Source: CBDAUN01 sp965200645 (lineage in GTDB: Bacteria > Pseudomonadota > Gammaproteobacteria > Arenicellales > JAJDZL01). Taken from it: a stretch of DNA of 64,000 nt. The position numbers and the translations under genes were made by a program. The stretch is from positions 1,612,001 through 1,676,000 of the forward strand of contig CBDAUN010000003.1 of NCBI GenBank assembly GCA_965200645.1, in the 5' to 3' direction. Within the stretch, counting starts at the first letter, position 1. Each line of letters begins with the position of its first letter. Below, piece by piece: positions 8,739 through 17,084 of this stretch. Under the pieces are notes generated by a model. That model worked only from the letters and a program-made list of their open reading frames with translations, ran no database searches and was not told the origin of the DNA.

Positions 8739-9629
8739 TTAGTGTCCGCGAAACAATGACTGTCTCGTTTCGGGTGCCAACAATTCCGAAATCATGTGAT
8801 CACCAAATCCTTGTTCCAAAGCTGATTCGAAGAAGCGCCTGGTTTCGTCACTTAACACCACTTCCTCTTTGAACTCTTCGCTGAGTTGGGCAATGTAGTT
8901 CAAATCCTTGCAGGTGTTTTTTACATTAAAGATATAGCCTTTAAAGTTCCCTTCAATCGCCTGACCAATGACACGTTGCAATGCTACTGAATTACCGGAA
9001 CCGCAAAGCATCACCCGATAAAGTTGCTCCCAATCAACGCTTGCGACTTCTGCAGCCCGAAACGTTTCGAATATCAACTTTGCCATGCCGAATACTAAAT
9101 AATTACTCAGCAACTTTGCCCGCCCCGCACAGCCAACCTCGCCGAAGTATTCGACTTCAGAACAAAACTGACTCAACAACGGCTGAATTTTATCGAATAC
9201 TTCAGGCTGTGCGCCGACCAAGGCGCCAAGTTCACCCGCCATTGCCTGGGCGGCACCACCGGCAACAGGAGATTCTGCGAAATCGATGCCGTGATGCTTT
9301 AATTGTTTATACAAGCGTTCAGTGGTTGTCGGCAATGATGTTCCCATGTCGATGACCATGTGATTGCCACTCAGGCTTGGCAGTATTTCCTGAATGATTT
9401 GCTCAACAATTCTAGATTCCGATACGCAAACCATAAGGATCTCGCAATTCTCAGCCAAGTCCGTGTATGTTTGAGTCTCAATCGCACCTCGTTGGACTAA
9501 CTTGTCGACGTTTTCCCGTTTTTTATGGGCAATAACCCGTAGAGTGTGGCCTGCATCAATGAGGTTCGATGCCATACCAAACCCCATGGCTCCGACGCCT
9601 ATAAATCCGATGTTGTAAGTTTGTTGCAT
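8739..9629 (-). CDS. Beta-hydroxyacid dehydrogenase (3-hydroxyisobutyrate dehydrogenase family)
   Basis: 296 residues. The N-terminal Rossmann motif GFIGVGAMG is at 8-16, the substrate-binding ESPVAGG at 119-125, and the catalytic Lys K172 with Asn N176 lie in GRAKLLSNYL. NAD(P)-dependent enzymes of this family oxidise 3-hydroxyisobutyrate or reduce tartronate semialdehyde and related acids; the residues do not fix which. It lies 71 bases downstream of a BDH2-like SDR on the same strand and opposite a proline-racemase-family gene, which suggests a small catabolic cluster. Confidence 0.85.
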   Translation of the reverse strand: MQQTYNIGFIGVGAMGFGMASNLIDAGHTLRVIAHKKRENVDKLVQRGAIETQTYTDLAENCEILMVCVSESRIVEQIIQEILPSLSGNHMVIDMGTSLPTTTERLYKQLKHHGIDFAESPVAGGAAQAMAGELGALVGAQPEVFDKIQPLLSQFCSEVEYFGEVGCAGRAKLLSNYLVFGMAKLIFETFRAAEVASVDWEQLYRVMLCGSGNSVALQRVIGQAIEGNFKGYIFNVKNTCKDLNYIAQLSEEFKEEVVLSDETRRFFESALEQGFGDHMISELLAPETRQSLFRGH

Positions 9630-9700
9630 AATTGCTCAATTCACTCCTTGGCTGTTAATTGATTTGATTTTATTTCCTCAGAATTTTGATTAAAGAGGTG

Positions 9701-10441
9701 CTAAATCGCCCAGCCACCATCAACCACAAAGAACTGCCCAGTGGCTAGTTTGGATTCGTCTGAAGCTAAATAAACCACTATCGGAGCGATCTGCTCGGGA
9801 TATGCCATCTCACCGGTTGGCTGGCGCTGGAGCAATTCCTCATAGGCAGCAGCATAGTCTCCCCGAGCGCTCATACGTTGCTTCAAAGAGGGAGTGAGTA
9901 CCGTTCCCGGACAAACTGCATTGCAACGAATTTTGTCACGCACATAATCTCGAGCGACAGCCTTGGTTAATCCAAGCACAGCACCTTTGGTTGCACTGTA
10001 GACGCAGCGGCTTGCCACACCTTTCAAGGCTGAAACTACACTTGCCATATTGATGATCGAGCCGCCGCCATTGTTAATCATTCCGGGTAAAAAGGCCTCA
10101 ATGACGCGCGCATGACTGCGCACATTGATTTCAAATGAGCGGCTCCATACCTCGTCATCAGCATCAAGCAGGGTGCCGTCAAACACATAACCGGCACAGT
10201 TAAAGATCACGTCCGGTATTGGGAAATTTTCACGCAACTTCGACATCGCTTCAGTATCCGTTACATCCAACTGCGAACAGTGTAAATTCGGATGTTCATT
10301 GTCCAACGTTTCCAATGACGGCAGGTCAATGTCAGTTGCAAATACTTTTGCCCCTTCACAGGCCATAGCAATTGCACTGGCCCGTCCGATACCCATGCCT
10401 GCGGCTGTCATAAATACAGTTTTTCCTGCTAATCGATCCAT
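9701..10441 (-). CDS. Short-chain dehydrogenase, BDH2/DHRS6-like
   Basis: 246 residues, a classical SDR. The cofactor motif TAAGMGIG is at 12-19; D37 after the second strand favours NAD; the NCAG motif is at 81-84 and the catalytic S134, Y148 and K152 are all present. The regions NMASVVSALKGVASRCVYSA, the PGTV segment and the C-terminal DGGW closely resemble the DHRS6/BDH2 (3-hydroxybutyrate dehydrogenase type 2) and 2-keto-3-deoxy-L-fuconate dehydrogenase group. The exact substrate is not determined. Divergent from the proline-racemase-like gene across about 150 bases that probably hold both promoters. Confidence 0.85.
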   Translation of the reverse strand: MDRLAGKTVFMTAAGMGIGRASAIAMACEGAKVFATDIDLPSLETLDNEHPNLHCSQLDVTDTEAMSKLRENFPIPDVIFNCAGYVFDGTLLDADDEVWSRSFEINVRSHARVIEAFLPGMINNGGGSIINMASVVSALKGVASRCVYSATKGAVLGLTKAVARDYVRDKIRCNAVCPGTVLTPSLKQRMSARGDYAAAYEELLQRQPTGEMAYPEQIAPIVVYLASDESKLATGQFFVVDGGWAI

Positions 10442-10592
10442 TTGCGGTGATCTCCAAATTCATTTTTGTTGAATGAGTAGATTTTACTCTGACATTCAAA
10501 TCTCTCTTTAAGGCGAAATACCCAATAGCTGATTCTTAATTGCTCTGTTGTCGGTCAGGTAAAATGCTTACTTTTAGTTGAAGTTTTCTGCT

Positions 10593-11627
10593 ATGCGCTG
10601 GTCAAAGACCGTCACCTTGATTGAAGCCCATGCCGAGGGTGAAATCGGTCGCGTGATTACGAGCGGGATCATGGACATCCCAGGCACCTCCATGGGCGAA
10701 AAACTCAGCTACATGAACGGCAAAGGTGATGCCCTGCGTCGCTTTTTAGCGCTGGAACCGCGTGGGTTCGCTCAAATGAGCACGAATTTGCTTCCCCAAC
10801 CGACACAAGCCGAAGCCCATAGTGGCCTTATCGTCCTTCAGGGAGATAAGGCCCATGCCATGTCAGGATCAAATTGCATCTGCACCACGACAGTACTGCT
10901 GGAAACTGGCATGGTTGAAATGACAGAGCCGGTCACAACAGTGGTATTCGATACGGCTGCGGGAATAGTACTGGCTCATGCCCAATGCCACCACGGAAAG
11001 TGCGAGCGGGTAGAAGTTGAAATGCCACCATGCTACGTCGATCAATTGGATACACAAGTCAATGTCGAAGGGTTAGGCAACATCACGCTATCCATTGTGT
11101 TTGGCGGAATTTTTTACGCACTGTTGGATCCTGCTCAGCTTGGACTCGAAATTAAGCCGGATTCTGCACGCCAACTGGTTAATGCCGGCACTCTAATTCA
11201 CCGGGAAGTGAATCGAAAAATGAACATTACCCACCCAGAAGTTGAAGAATTGACCGGACTATCCTACGTGATGTTCATCAGTCGCACTGCCAATGGTCGA
11301 ATGTACGGTGCCACAATTTTGCCTCCCGGCAGAGTTGACCGGTCTCCATGTGGAACCGGTAATGCCGCTCGGGTAGCAATGTTGCGCGCGCGCAACGAAA
11401 TTCAGCCCGGTGAGTCATACACAGCACACTCGATAATCGATAGTGAGTTTGAAGTAAAGTTGCTAAGGGATACCACTTTCAACGGCAATCCGGCAGTGAT
11501 TCCCAGTATTTCGGGACGAGGCTGGATTCATGGAGTTCATCAAATCGGAATCGATCCATCTGACCCGTTTCAGCACGGATTCATTGTGTCAGATTGTTGG
11601 GGAGACGCTTTCGACCTGCTGAACTAG
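10593..11627 (+). CDS. Proline racemase family protein (hydroxyproline epimerase or trans-3-hydroxyproline dehydratase candidate)
   Basis: 344 residues from the ATG at 10593; an in-frame TTG at 10578 is possible but less likely. Proline-racemase-family enzymes use two facing residues for proton abstraction. The second, C253 in DRSPCGTGNAAR, is present. At the first position the usual MCGHGT motif reads MSGSNCIC, so S91 replaces Cys (C95 is four residues on). A Ser/Cys pair occurs in subgroups acting on hydroxyprolines rather than in true proline racemases. Divergent from the BDH2-like SDR. Ends 11 bases before the converging tatC. Confidence 0.82.
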   Translation: MRWSKTVTLIEAHAEGEIGRVITSGIMDIPGTSMGEKLSYMNGKGDALRRFLALEPRGFAQMSTNLLPQPTQAEAHSGLIVLQGDKAHAMSGSNCICTTTVLLETGMVEMTEPVTTVVFDTAAGIVLAHAQCHHGKCERVEVEMPPCYVDQLDTQVNVEGLGNITLSIVFGGIFYALLDPAQLGLEIKPDSARQLVNAGTLIHREVNRKMNITHPEVEELTGLSYVMFISRTANGRMYGATILPPGRVDRSPCGTGNAARVAMLRARNEIQPGESYTAHSIIDSEFEVKLLRDTTFNGNPAVIPSISGRGWIHGVHQIGIDPSDPFQHGFIVSDCWGDAFDLLN

Positions 11628-11638
11628 GCAGGTCGTCG

Positions 11639-12430
11639 CTATTCTGTCGGGTCCATTTCGGCTTCTTCAGCCGCCTGTCTTTCCAATTGTTTCTTTCTGC
11701 CGATTTTAGAGAAGTACAAACCGACTTCAAATAGCACCCAAACCGGAATTGCCAACATGGTTTGGGAAAATACGTCGGGTGGGGTTAAAAACATGCCGAC
11801 GACAAAGGCCGCAACGATTATATAAGGCCGCTTTGTAGCAAGAGACTCCGGTGTAGTTGCTCCGGCCTTAACCAACAATACCGTGGCAACAGGCACCTCA
11901 AAAGCTATGCCAAAGGCAAAAAATAGTTTCAGAACAAAACTCAAGTACTCGTTGATGTCAGTCATAACCGACACGCCTTCCGGTGCCGTACTGGTGAAAA
12001 ACACAAAAACAATCGGAAAGACGACGTAGTACGCAAACAAAATTCCAAGATAAAACAACAGGCTGCTGGAAATCAGCAGAGGTACTACAGCCTTCTTTTC
12101 GTGTGCGTACAGTCCCGGTGCAACAAAGGCCCAAATTTGATAGAACAGAAATGGCATTGCCAAACCAATTGCGAAAGCAAAGGCAAACTTAAATGGCACA
12201 AAAAATGGCCCGTGCGGCTGCGTGGAGATCATGGTGTTGCCCTCAGGCAACGCATTCATCAACGGTGCGGCCAGGTACTCATAAAGTGTGTTGGCAAATG
12301 GCGCGCAAATAATGAAGATGATCAAGATTGCTATCACACCGCGAAGTAATCGCTGACGCAATTCGACCAAGTGCGAAATAAACGTCGTCCCTTGATCTTG
12401 ATCTTCTTCGGGTTCGCTGATTCTTGCCAT
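11639..12430 (-). CDS. tatC: Twin-arginine translocase subunit TatC
   Basis: 263 residues with six predicted membrane spans. The TatC signature near the N-terminus (HLVELRQRLLRG, with the conserved Glu of the signal-peptide site) and the later PFLFYQIWAFVAPGLY segment are present. TatC recognises the twin-arginine signal of folded substrates and assembles the translocase with TatA and TatB. Starts three bases after tatB. The charged C-terminal tail (EEAEMDPTE) is a little longer than usual. Confidence 0.97.
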   Translation of the reverse strand: MARISEPEEDQDQGTTFISHLVELRQRLLRGVIAILIIFIICAPFANTLYEYLAAPLMNALPEGNTMISTQPHGPFFVPFKFAFAFAIGLAMPFLFYQIWAFVAPGLYAHEKKAVVPLLISSSLLFYLGILFAYYVVFPIVFVFFTSTAPEGVSVMTDINEYLSFVLKLFFAFGIAFEVPVATVLLVKAGATTPESLATKRPYIIVAAFVVGMFLTPPDVFSQTMLAIPVWVLFEVGLYFSKIGRKKQLERQAAEEAEMDPTE

Positions 12431-12433
12431 ACT

Positions 12434-12829
12434 TTATGATGACGCCGTTTTGGTTTCGGCAAGTGGGGGGTCTGGTTCTTCCTTTTTACTGGATTTTGTC
12501 GGCGTCTCGGCGGCTGGAGTTTCCTTTACTTTGGCATCTGGCATGATCGACAAGTCCTCATCATCAACAGCAGATTCGTTCAAAGTCTTTGCCGCATCCT
12601 CAAATTCCGTCTTGGTGTCCTGTAATTCCTCCTTGACCTTCTGCAGATCCTTCAGTTCAGCAGCATCCAATTCGCGATCTATGTCGCGCTTGACTTCCGA
12701 CAGTGTTCGACGAGCCTTGCCCACCCACAATCCCACAGTACGGGCTGTACGTGGCAGGCGCTCGGGACCAAGCACAAGCAGTGCAATCACCCCAATAATT
12801 GTCAGCTCCCAAAAGCCGACATCGAACAC
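12434..12829 (-). CDS. tatB: Twin-arginine translocase subunit TatB
   Basis: 131 residues. Single N-terminal membrane span (FDVGFWELTIIGVIALLVLG) followed by the amphipathic helix PERLPRTARTVGLWVGKARR, the TatB hallmark, and a long acidic cytoplasmic tail. Forms the receptor complex with TatC. Lies 39 bases after tatA and three bases before tatC. Confidence 0.95.
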   Translation of the reverse strand: MFDVGFWELTIIGVIALLVLGPERLPRTARTVGLWVGKARRTLSEVKRDIDRELDAAELKDLQKVKEELQDTKTEFEDAAKTLNESAVDDEDLSIMPDAKVKETPAAETPTKSSKKEEPDPPLAETKTASS

Positions 12830-12868
12830 GTTTTATAGTCTCCAGAATTACTAATCAGTAATCAACTG

Positions 12869-13105
12869 CTACGCCTTTTCCTTTTGCGGTTCAGACGAGT
12901 CGGTGTCGGCCACCTTTGCCGAATCATCCTGCACTGACTCCGGGGTGGCTTCGTCCGAAGTTTCCTCCTTCACGGATTTTCTGAAGCTTTTAATTGCCGT
13001 ACCCAAGTCACCGCCCATTCCGCGCAACTTCTTGGTTCCGAAAAGCAAAACAACAATTACAAGTATGATCAGTAGCTGCCAAATACTTATTCCACCTGGA
13101 CCCAT
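12869..13105 (-). CDS. tatA: Twin-arginine translocase subunit TatA
   Basis: 78 residues. N-terminal span (SIWQLLIILVIVVLLFG), then TKKLRGMGGDLGTAIKSFRK, the diagnostic TatA amphipathic helix, and an acidic tail. Multimerises to form the translocation pathway. First gene of tatABC, 80 bases after hisE and probably part of the same long transcript; a GGAGG site precedes the ATG. Confidence 0.96.
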   Translation of the reverse strand: MGPGGISIWQLLIILVIVVLLFGTKKLRGMGGDLGTAIKSFRKSVKEETSDEATPESVQDDSAKVADTDSSEPQKEKA

Positions 13106-13185
13106 GTTTGATCCTCCTATTCTCCTATTACCTAAAAACGTTACTGTTTTGATTTATAAATAAAGCGATTAATTGGAGCACAACA

Positions 13186-13506
13186 CTACCCATCATCGCT
13201 GCGTAAACTCTTTTCCTTCAGCCCCGACATTCCAAAACGCCGATGCAACTCTTCCAACACCTGAGTTTGATTCAAGTCAAATTGCGAGAGTAAAATTAAA
13301 CTGTGAAACCATAAATCAGCCGCTTCGTAAACGACGTGGTCGCGGTCACCATTCCTTGCGGCATCGACTAACTCACCTGCCTCCTCCGTTACCTTTTCTG
13401 CCATCGCTTCAGTACCTTTGGCATACAAAGAAGCAACGTAAGAAGATCTAGGGTCTGCCTCTTTACGCGATTCAATCACCTTCGACAATTCAGTCAATAT
13501 ATCCAC
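13186..13506 (-). CDS. hisE: Phosphoribosyl-ATP pyrophosphatase
   Basis: 106 residues starting at GTG. MazG-like metal-binding helices are visible: EKVTEEAGELVDAA and YEAADLWFH carry the conserved Glu and Asp residues. Converts PR-ATP to PR-AMP, the second step of histidine synthesis. It is separate from hisI, not fused as in enterics, and lies 23 bases downstream of it. Confidence 0.95.
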   Translation of the reverse strand: MDILTELSKVIESRKEADPRSSYVASLYAKGTEAMAEKVTEEAGELVDAARNGDRDHVVYEAADLWFHSLILLSQFDLNQTQVLEELHRRFGMSGLKEKSLRSDDG

Positions 13507-13529
13507 TCAATTCACTTTGCGTGCAATAA

Positions 13530-13916
13530 TTAGGAATAAATTTCCGAAGGGTCTTTCAAAACCGGTTCAACAACTTGCCAATTATCATCAACTAACTTGC
13601 GATAAAAACACGACTTTCGTCCCGTATGACACGCTATTCCGCCTTTTTGGTCAACGGATAGCAGTAAGGTATCGGAATCACAGTCCAGGCGTATTTCCCG
13701 CACCAGTTGTTCGTGCCCGGACTCCTCTCCTTTTCGCCAAAGTTTGCCCCGAGACCTGGACCAGTATACCGCCCGGCCCTCTAATACCGTCAGCTGCAGG
13801 GATTCACGGTTCATCCATGCCACCATCAACACGTCACCGGATTCACAATCCTGAGCAACCGCAGGCAAGATTCCGCCTTCTGGCCAAGCCAATTCATCAC
13901 ACCAGTTCTTGTTCAT
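13530..13916 (-). CDS. hisI: Phosphoribosyl-AMP cyclohydrolase
   Basis: 128 residues. The zinc- and magnesium-site motifs are present: DCDSDTLLL and GIACHTGRKSCFYR, plus WMNRESLQLT near the N-terminus. Opens the adenine ring of PR-AMP (third step). Overlaps the end of hisF by 20 bases, so translation is probably coupled. Confidence 0.96.
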   Translation of the reverse strand: MNKNWCDELAWPEGGILPAVAQDCESGDVLMVAWMNRESLQLTVLEGRAVYWSRSRGKLWRKGEESGHEQLVREIRLDCDSDTLLLSVDQKGGIACHTGRKSCFYRKLVDDNWQVVEPVLKDPSEIYS

Positions 13917-14694
13917 AGCCGTTTACTTCACACACCTCAATTCCGCGTTTTTGCATGTATGCTTTAGCCTGGGCGATCGTATATTCTCCGAAATGAAATA
14001 TGCTGGCTGCCAATACTGCATCGGCCCGCCCGTATTCTATTCCATCTGCCAAATGAGATAGTTCGCCGACTCCGCCCGACGCGATCACCGGCACCTCAAT
14101 GGCATCTGACACGGTTCGCGTCAATTCAATATCGAATCCAATACGTGTACCGTCTCGATCCATGCTGGTCAACAGAATTTCACCAGCACCCAAGTCGTAC
14201 ATGCGTTTCGCCCACTCAACAGCGTCAATTCCTCTCGGCGTTCGCCCGCCATGGGTATACACCTCCCACTGCTGAGGGTTCGAATCCGGAACTCGCCGAG
14301 CATCAATCGCTACGACAATACACTGTGAGCCGAACCGGCTGGAAGCCTCTTTCACAAACTCGGGACGCTCCACAGCGGAAGTGTTGATCGAGATTTTATC
14401 TGCCCCTGCATTGAGCAAATCGTAAATGTTATCGAGGTTGCGAACCCCTCCTCCCACAGTTAACGGAATAAATACCTGCCGGGCAACCGAATTTACGATA
14501 CTCAGTATCGTATCCCGGCCACTGGAACTTGCGGTAATGTCAAGAAAAGTGAGCTCGTCTGCACCTTGGAGATCGTACATGCGAGCCGCTTCAACGGGAT
14601 CCCCGGCATCTCGAATATTGACAAATCGAACACCTTTAACAACCCGACCTTCGTCAACATCCAAACAAGGAATGATTCTCTTGGCAACCGGCAT
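13897..14694 (-). CDS. hisF: Imidazole glycerol phosphate synthase, cyclase subunit
   Basis: 265 residues, a (beta/alpha)8 barrel. The catalytic Asp residues lie in IPCLDVDEGRVVKG (near residue 11) and VVAIDARR; the phosphate-binding motifs VGGGVR and ASGGVGE are intact. It pairs with HisH, using ammonia from glutamine to make IGP and AICAR. Lies 15 bases after hisA. Confidence 0.97.
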   Translation of the reverse strand: MPVAKRIIPCLDVDEGRVVKGVRFVNIRDAGDPVEAARMYDLQGADELTFLDITASSSGRDTILSIVNSVARQVFIPLTVGGGVRNLDNIYDLLNAGADKISINTSAVERPEFVKEASSRFGSQCIVVAIDARRVPDSNPQQWEVYTHGGRTPRGIDAVEWAKRMYDLGAGEILLTSMDRDGTRIGFDIELTRTVSDAIEVPVIASGGVGELSHLADGIEYGRADAVLAASIFHFGEYTIAQAKAYMQKRGIEVCEVNGYEQELV

Positions 14695-14709
14695 GCAAAA
14701 TTATCTCCA

Positions 14710-15453
14710 TCAACTCAACACTAGATTCCTGCCAATGTATGCTTGCGCCTCTCCGTAGTTCAGCGTTCCCTCGTAAATCGCTCGGCCCACGATTGCTCCC
14801 AGAATTCCATGGTTCCACGACCTATACACCTTTTTAATGTCTGTCATATTCCGCACTCCGCCAGCAACAATAACCGGTATTCTCAAATCTTTCGCTAAGC
14901 GTTTCGATGCGGTTATATTTGCCCCCTTAAGCATCCCATCTCGACTGATGTCGGTGTGAATTATCGTGGAGGCACCGCAATTTTGTAGTTTCAGTGCCAA
15001 TTCGGCCGCATTCATTTTTTCCGACTGCGTCCACCCCTTAACCGCAACTTCTTTGCCGATGGTGTCAATGGAAACAAAAACCTTTCCAGGATATTCGCTA
15101 ATTACCTCGGTGACGAAGTCTGGATTTTTGACCGCCTGAGTGCCCAGTATGACAAAGTCAACTCCCACATCGAAATAGGCCTTTGCCGCTTCAAATGTGC
15201 GAATTCCTCCACCCACTTGAATGTCAACACCTCGACAATGGTACGCAATCCTCTTGATGGTCTCCAAATGCATTGGACTACCGTTAACTGCACCGTCCAG
15301 ATCAATGATGTGAAGCCTGACGGCGCCCGCATCAAGCCACCTTTCGGCCTGACTCAATGGATCCATTGAGTAAATAGTGGATTCATCCATTTTGCCTTGG
15401 GCAAGCCGGACACAATACCCGCCTTTAAGATCTATGGCTGGAATTAAAATCAT
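14710..15453 (-). CDS. hisA: ProFAR isomerase
   Basis: 247 residues, a HisA barrel with D8 in IPAIDLKGGYCVRL, the HTDISRDGM loop that carries the second catalytic Asp, and the phosphate motifs VGGGIR and AGGVRN. Isomerises ProFAR to PRFAR. The start overlaps the hisH stop (ATGA), which indicates coupled translation. Confidence 0.97.
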   Translation of the reverse strand: MILIPAIDLKGGYCVRLAQGKMDESTIYSMDPLSQAERWLDAGAVRLHIIDLDGAVNGSPMHLETIKRIAYHCRGVDIQVGGGIRTFEAAKAYFDVGVDFVILGTQAVKNPDFVTEVISEYPGKVFVSIDTIGKEVAVKGWTQSEKMNAAELALKLQNCGASTIIHTDISRDGMLKGANITASKRLAKDLRIPVIVAGGVRNMTDIKKVYRSWNHGILGAIVGRAIYEGTLNYGEAQAYIGRNLVLS

Positions 15454-16091
15454 ATCGCACCATCCCAGTGTGAAAAATTTTCCAACAGTTGAAGGCCATG
15501 ACGACGACTTTTCTCCGGGTGAAACTGCACCGCAAACAAGTTGTCCTTCATCGCAGCACTGGTGAATTCTGAACCATAGTGAGTGGTTGCAGCAATTTGA
15601 GAATTGTCACCGGAATCGGCGTAATAACTGTGTACAAAGTAAAACCTCTCCATTTGTTTAATACCTCTCCAAAGTGGATGTGACGTATGCTGGCGAACCT
15701 TGCTCCAGCCCATATGGGGAATTTTGATTTTGCGCCCGGCATCGGTCCAATGCCGGTCAAACCTTTTGACCGAACCCGGTAAATGGTGCAAGCACTTGAC
15801 ACCTCCATCTTCCTCACTGGCCGCATACATGGCCTGTAATCCCAAACAAATCCCAAGAACCGGTTTGCTGCTCAAGGCCTCTTCTACTGCCGAGCGAATC
15901 TCATCGTTCGCCAATTCATTCATAAATGTGCCAATTGCCCCTTGGCCAGGTAGCACCAGCCGACCTGCCTTGCGGATTTGTTTTGCAGAACGTGTGGTAC
16001 TGACGCGTAACTTGCTGTTTAGCGCTTCAAACGCATTCCAAACGGAATGAAGATTACCTGTCCCAAAGTCAGCAATTGCGATGTCGGTCAT
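15450..16091 (-). CDS. hisH: Imidazole glycerol phosphate synthase, glutaminase subunit
   Basis: 213 residues from the ATG at 16091; an upstream TTG at 16103 is too close to the AAGGAA ribosome binding site to be favoured. Class I glutamine amidotransferase with the nucleophile Cys in GICLGLQAM and the catalytic His-Glu in VQFHPEKS. Supplies ammonia to HisF through the subunit interface. Overlaps hisA by four bases. Confidence 0.96.
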   Translation of the reverse strand: MTDIAIADFGTGNLHSVWNAFEALNSKLRVSTTRSAKQIRKAGRLVLPGQGAIGTFMNELANDEIRSAVEEALSSKPVLGICLGLQAMYAASEEDGGVKCLHHLPGSVKRFDRHWTDAGRKIKIPHMGWSKVRQHTSHPLWRGIKQMERFYFVHSYYADSGDNSQIAATTHYGSEFTSAAMKDNLFAVQFHPEKSRRHGLQLLENFSHWDGAI

Positions 16092-16136
16092 AGAATACGC
16101 CAATTCCTTGCGGCAAAGGTCAGTCAGTCGACCGAT

Positions 16137-16736
16137 TTACAAACTTCCCTTAGTAGACGGAATCTCACCGGCAATCCGACTATCTATTGCTGCAGCAGCT
16201 CTTAATGCACGACCGAAAGCCTTAAAGACGGTTTCGGCAATATGGTGGGCATTGCGTCCGTTCAGATTTGAAATGTGCAGTGTTATTTTTGCGTGATTAC
16301 ATAAAGCTTGAAAGAATTCCCGAATCAGGTCAACGTCAAATCCACCCACGACTGCTCTGGGATAGGTGACATCGTACTCCAAACTTGGTCGACCGGAAAA
16401 GTCGATCACCACCCGTGACAATGCCTCATCGAGCGGTACATACGAGTGTCCGTAACGAACAATTCCAGCTTTATCACCAATGGCCTGATCAATCGCCTGG
16501 CCGAGTGTGATGCCAACATCCTCGACAGTGTGGTGAGCATCGATGTGTAAGTCACCCTTGGCAGCGATGTTCAAGTCTACCAATCCGTGACGCGCAATTT
16601 GTTCCAGCATGTGCTCAAAAAATGGCAGCCCCGTGGCGAGTTTAGCCACACCGCTCCCATCTAAATTGAGCGATATGTCGATGTCGGTTTCTTTAGTCTT
16701 GCGGTGTACGTCTGCGCACCTGACTGTTTTGTTCAT
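16137..16736 (-). CDS. hisB: Imidazoleglycerol-phosphate dehydratase
   Basis: 199 residues, the monofunctional dehydratase without the N-terminal phosphatase domain found in enterics. The two Mn-binding motifs DAHHTVED and the later CNHAKITLH, plus LPFFEHMLEQIARHG, are intact. Dehydrates IGP. It is the first his gene on the far side of the insertion sequence, so it has lost its direct connection to hisC. Confidence 0.97.
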   Translation of the reverse strand: MNKTVRCADVHRKTKETDIDISLNLDGSGVAKLATGLPFFEHMLEQIARHGLVDLNIAAKGDLHIDAHHTVEDVGITLGQAIDQAIGDKAGIVRYGHSYVPLDEALSRVVIDFSGRPSLEYDVTYPRAVVGGFDVDLIREFFQALCNHAKITLHISNLNGRNAHHIAETVFKAFGRALRAAAAIDSRIAGEIPSTKGSL

Positions 16737-16964
16737 GTCTGTTTTTATTGAACTTACTTCAACAACTTTAACGATGCATTAATCCATTCCCATTCAAAAA
16801 GGGAATCCAATTATATGGACAGTATTAGAAAACACCAAAGATTACGCTTGTTGAGAGTTTCCCGTTTGAAGTCATTCTACGACTTTAAAAGTCGATATTT
16901 TGCCTAACCAGAGCTAAATTAGAAGGCATATCGGCGAGTCATTCGTGCGATTTGCGTGAACATT
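16737..16964 (-). other. hisB leader next to the insertion sequence
   Basis: About 230 bases without a gene between hisB and the inferred left end of the insertion sequence. They hold a candidate promoter (16810-16838) and a short inverted repeat, ATTCCC / GGGAAT, at 16786-16806. This would now be the 5' leader of hisBHAFIE-tatABC. Confidence 0.5.
16810..16838 (-). promoter_or_regulatory. Candidate promoter for hisB-tatC
   Basis: Read leftward: TTGGTG (16838-16833), 17 bases, TATAAT (16815-16810), 74 bases before the hisB start. The -10 is exact consensus and the -35 is poor. Functionally it is needed, because the insertion sequence separates hisB from the upstream his genes. Confidence 0.4.
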
Positions 16965-17084
16965 GGCGAATCCGGCGCTGATGGGTCGCCGAACAGCGCC
17001 AGTGGGCGATAATGTGCAGAAAAAGTACACGCCTGGCGGTGCCGCTCCTTTCGGGCGGCGTCAGTGATTGGGCCGGTTAGCGCG

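Noticed and set aside
10578..10592. TTG start for the proline-racemase-family gene
   Set aside because: The ATG at 10593 matches the family start better and the extra residues are not conserved in pattern.
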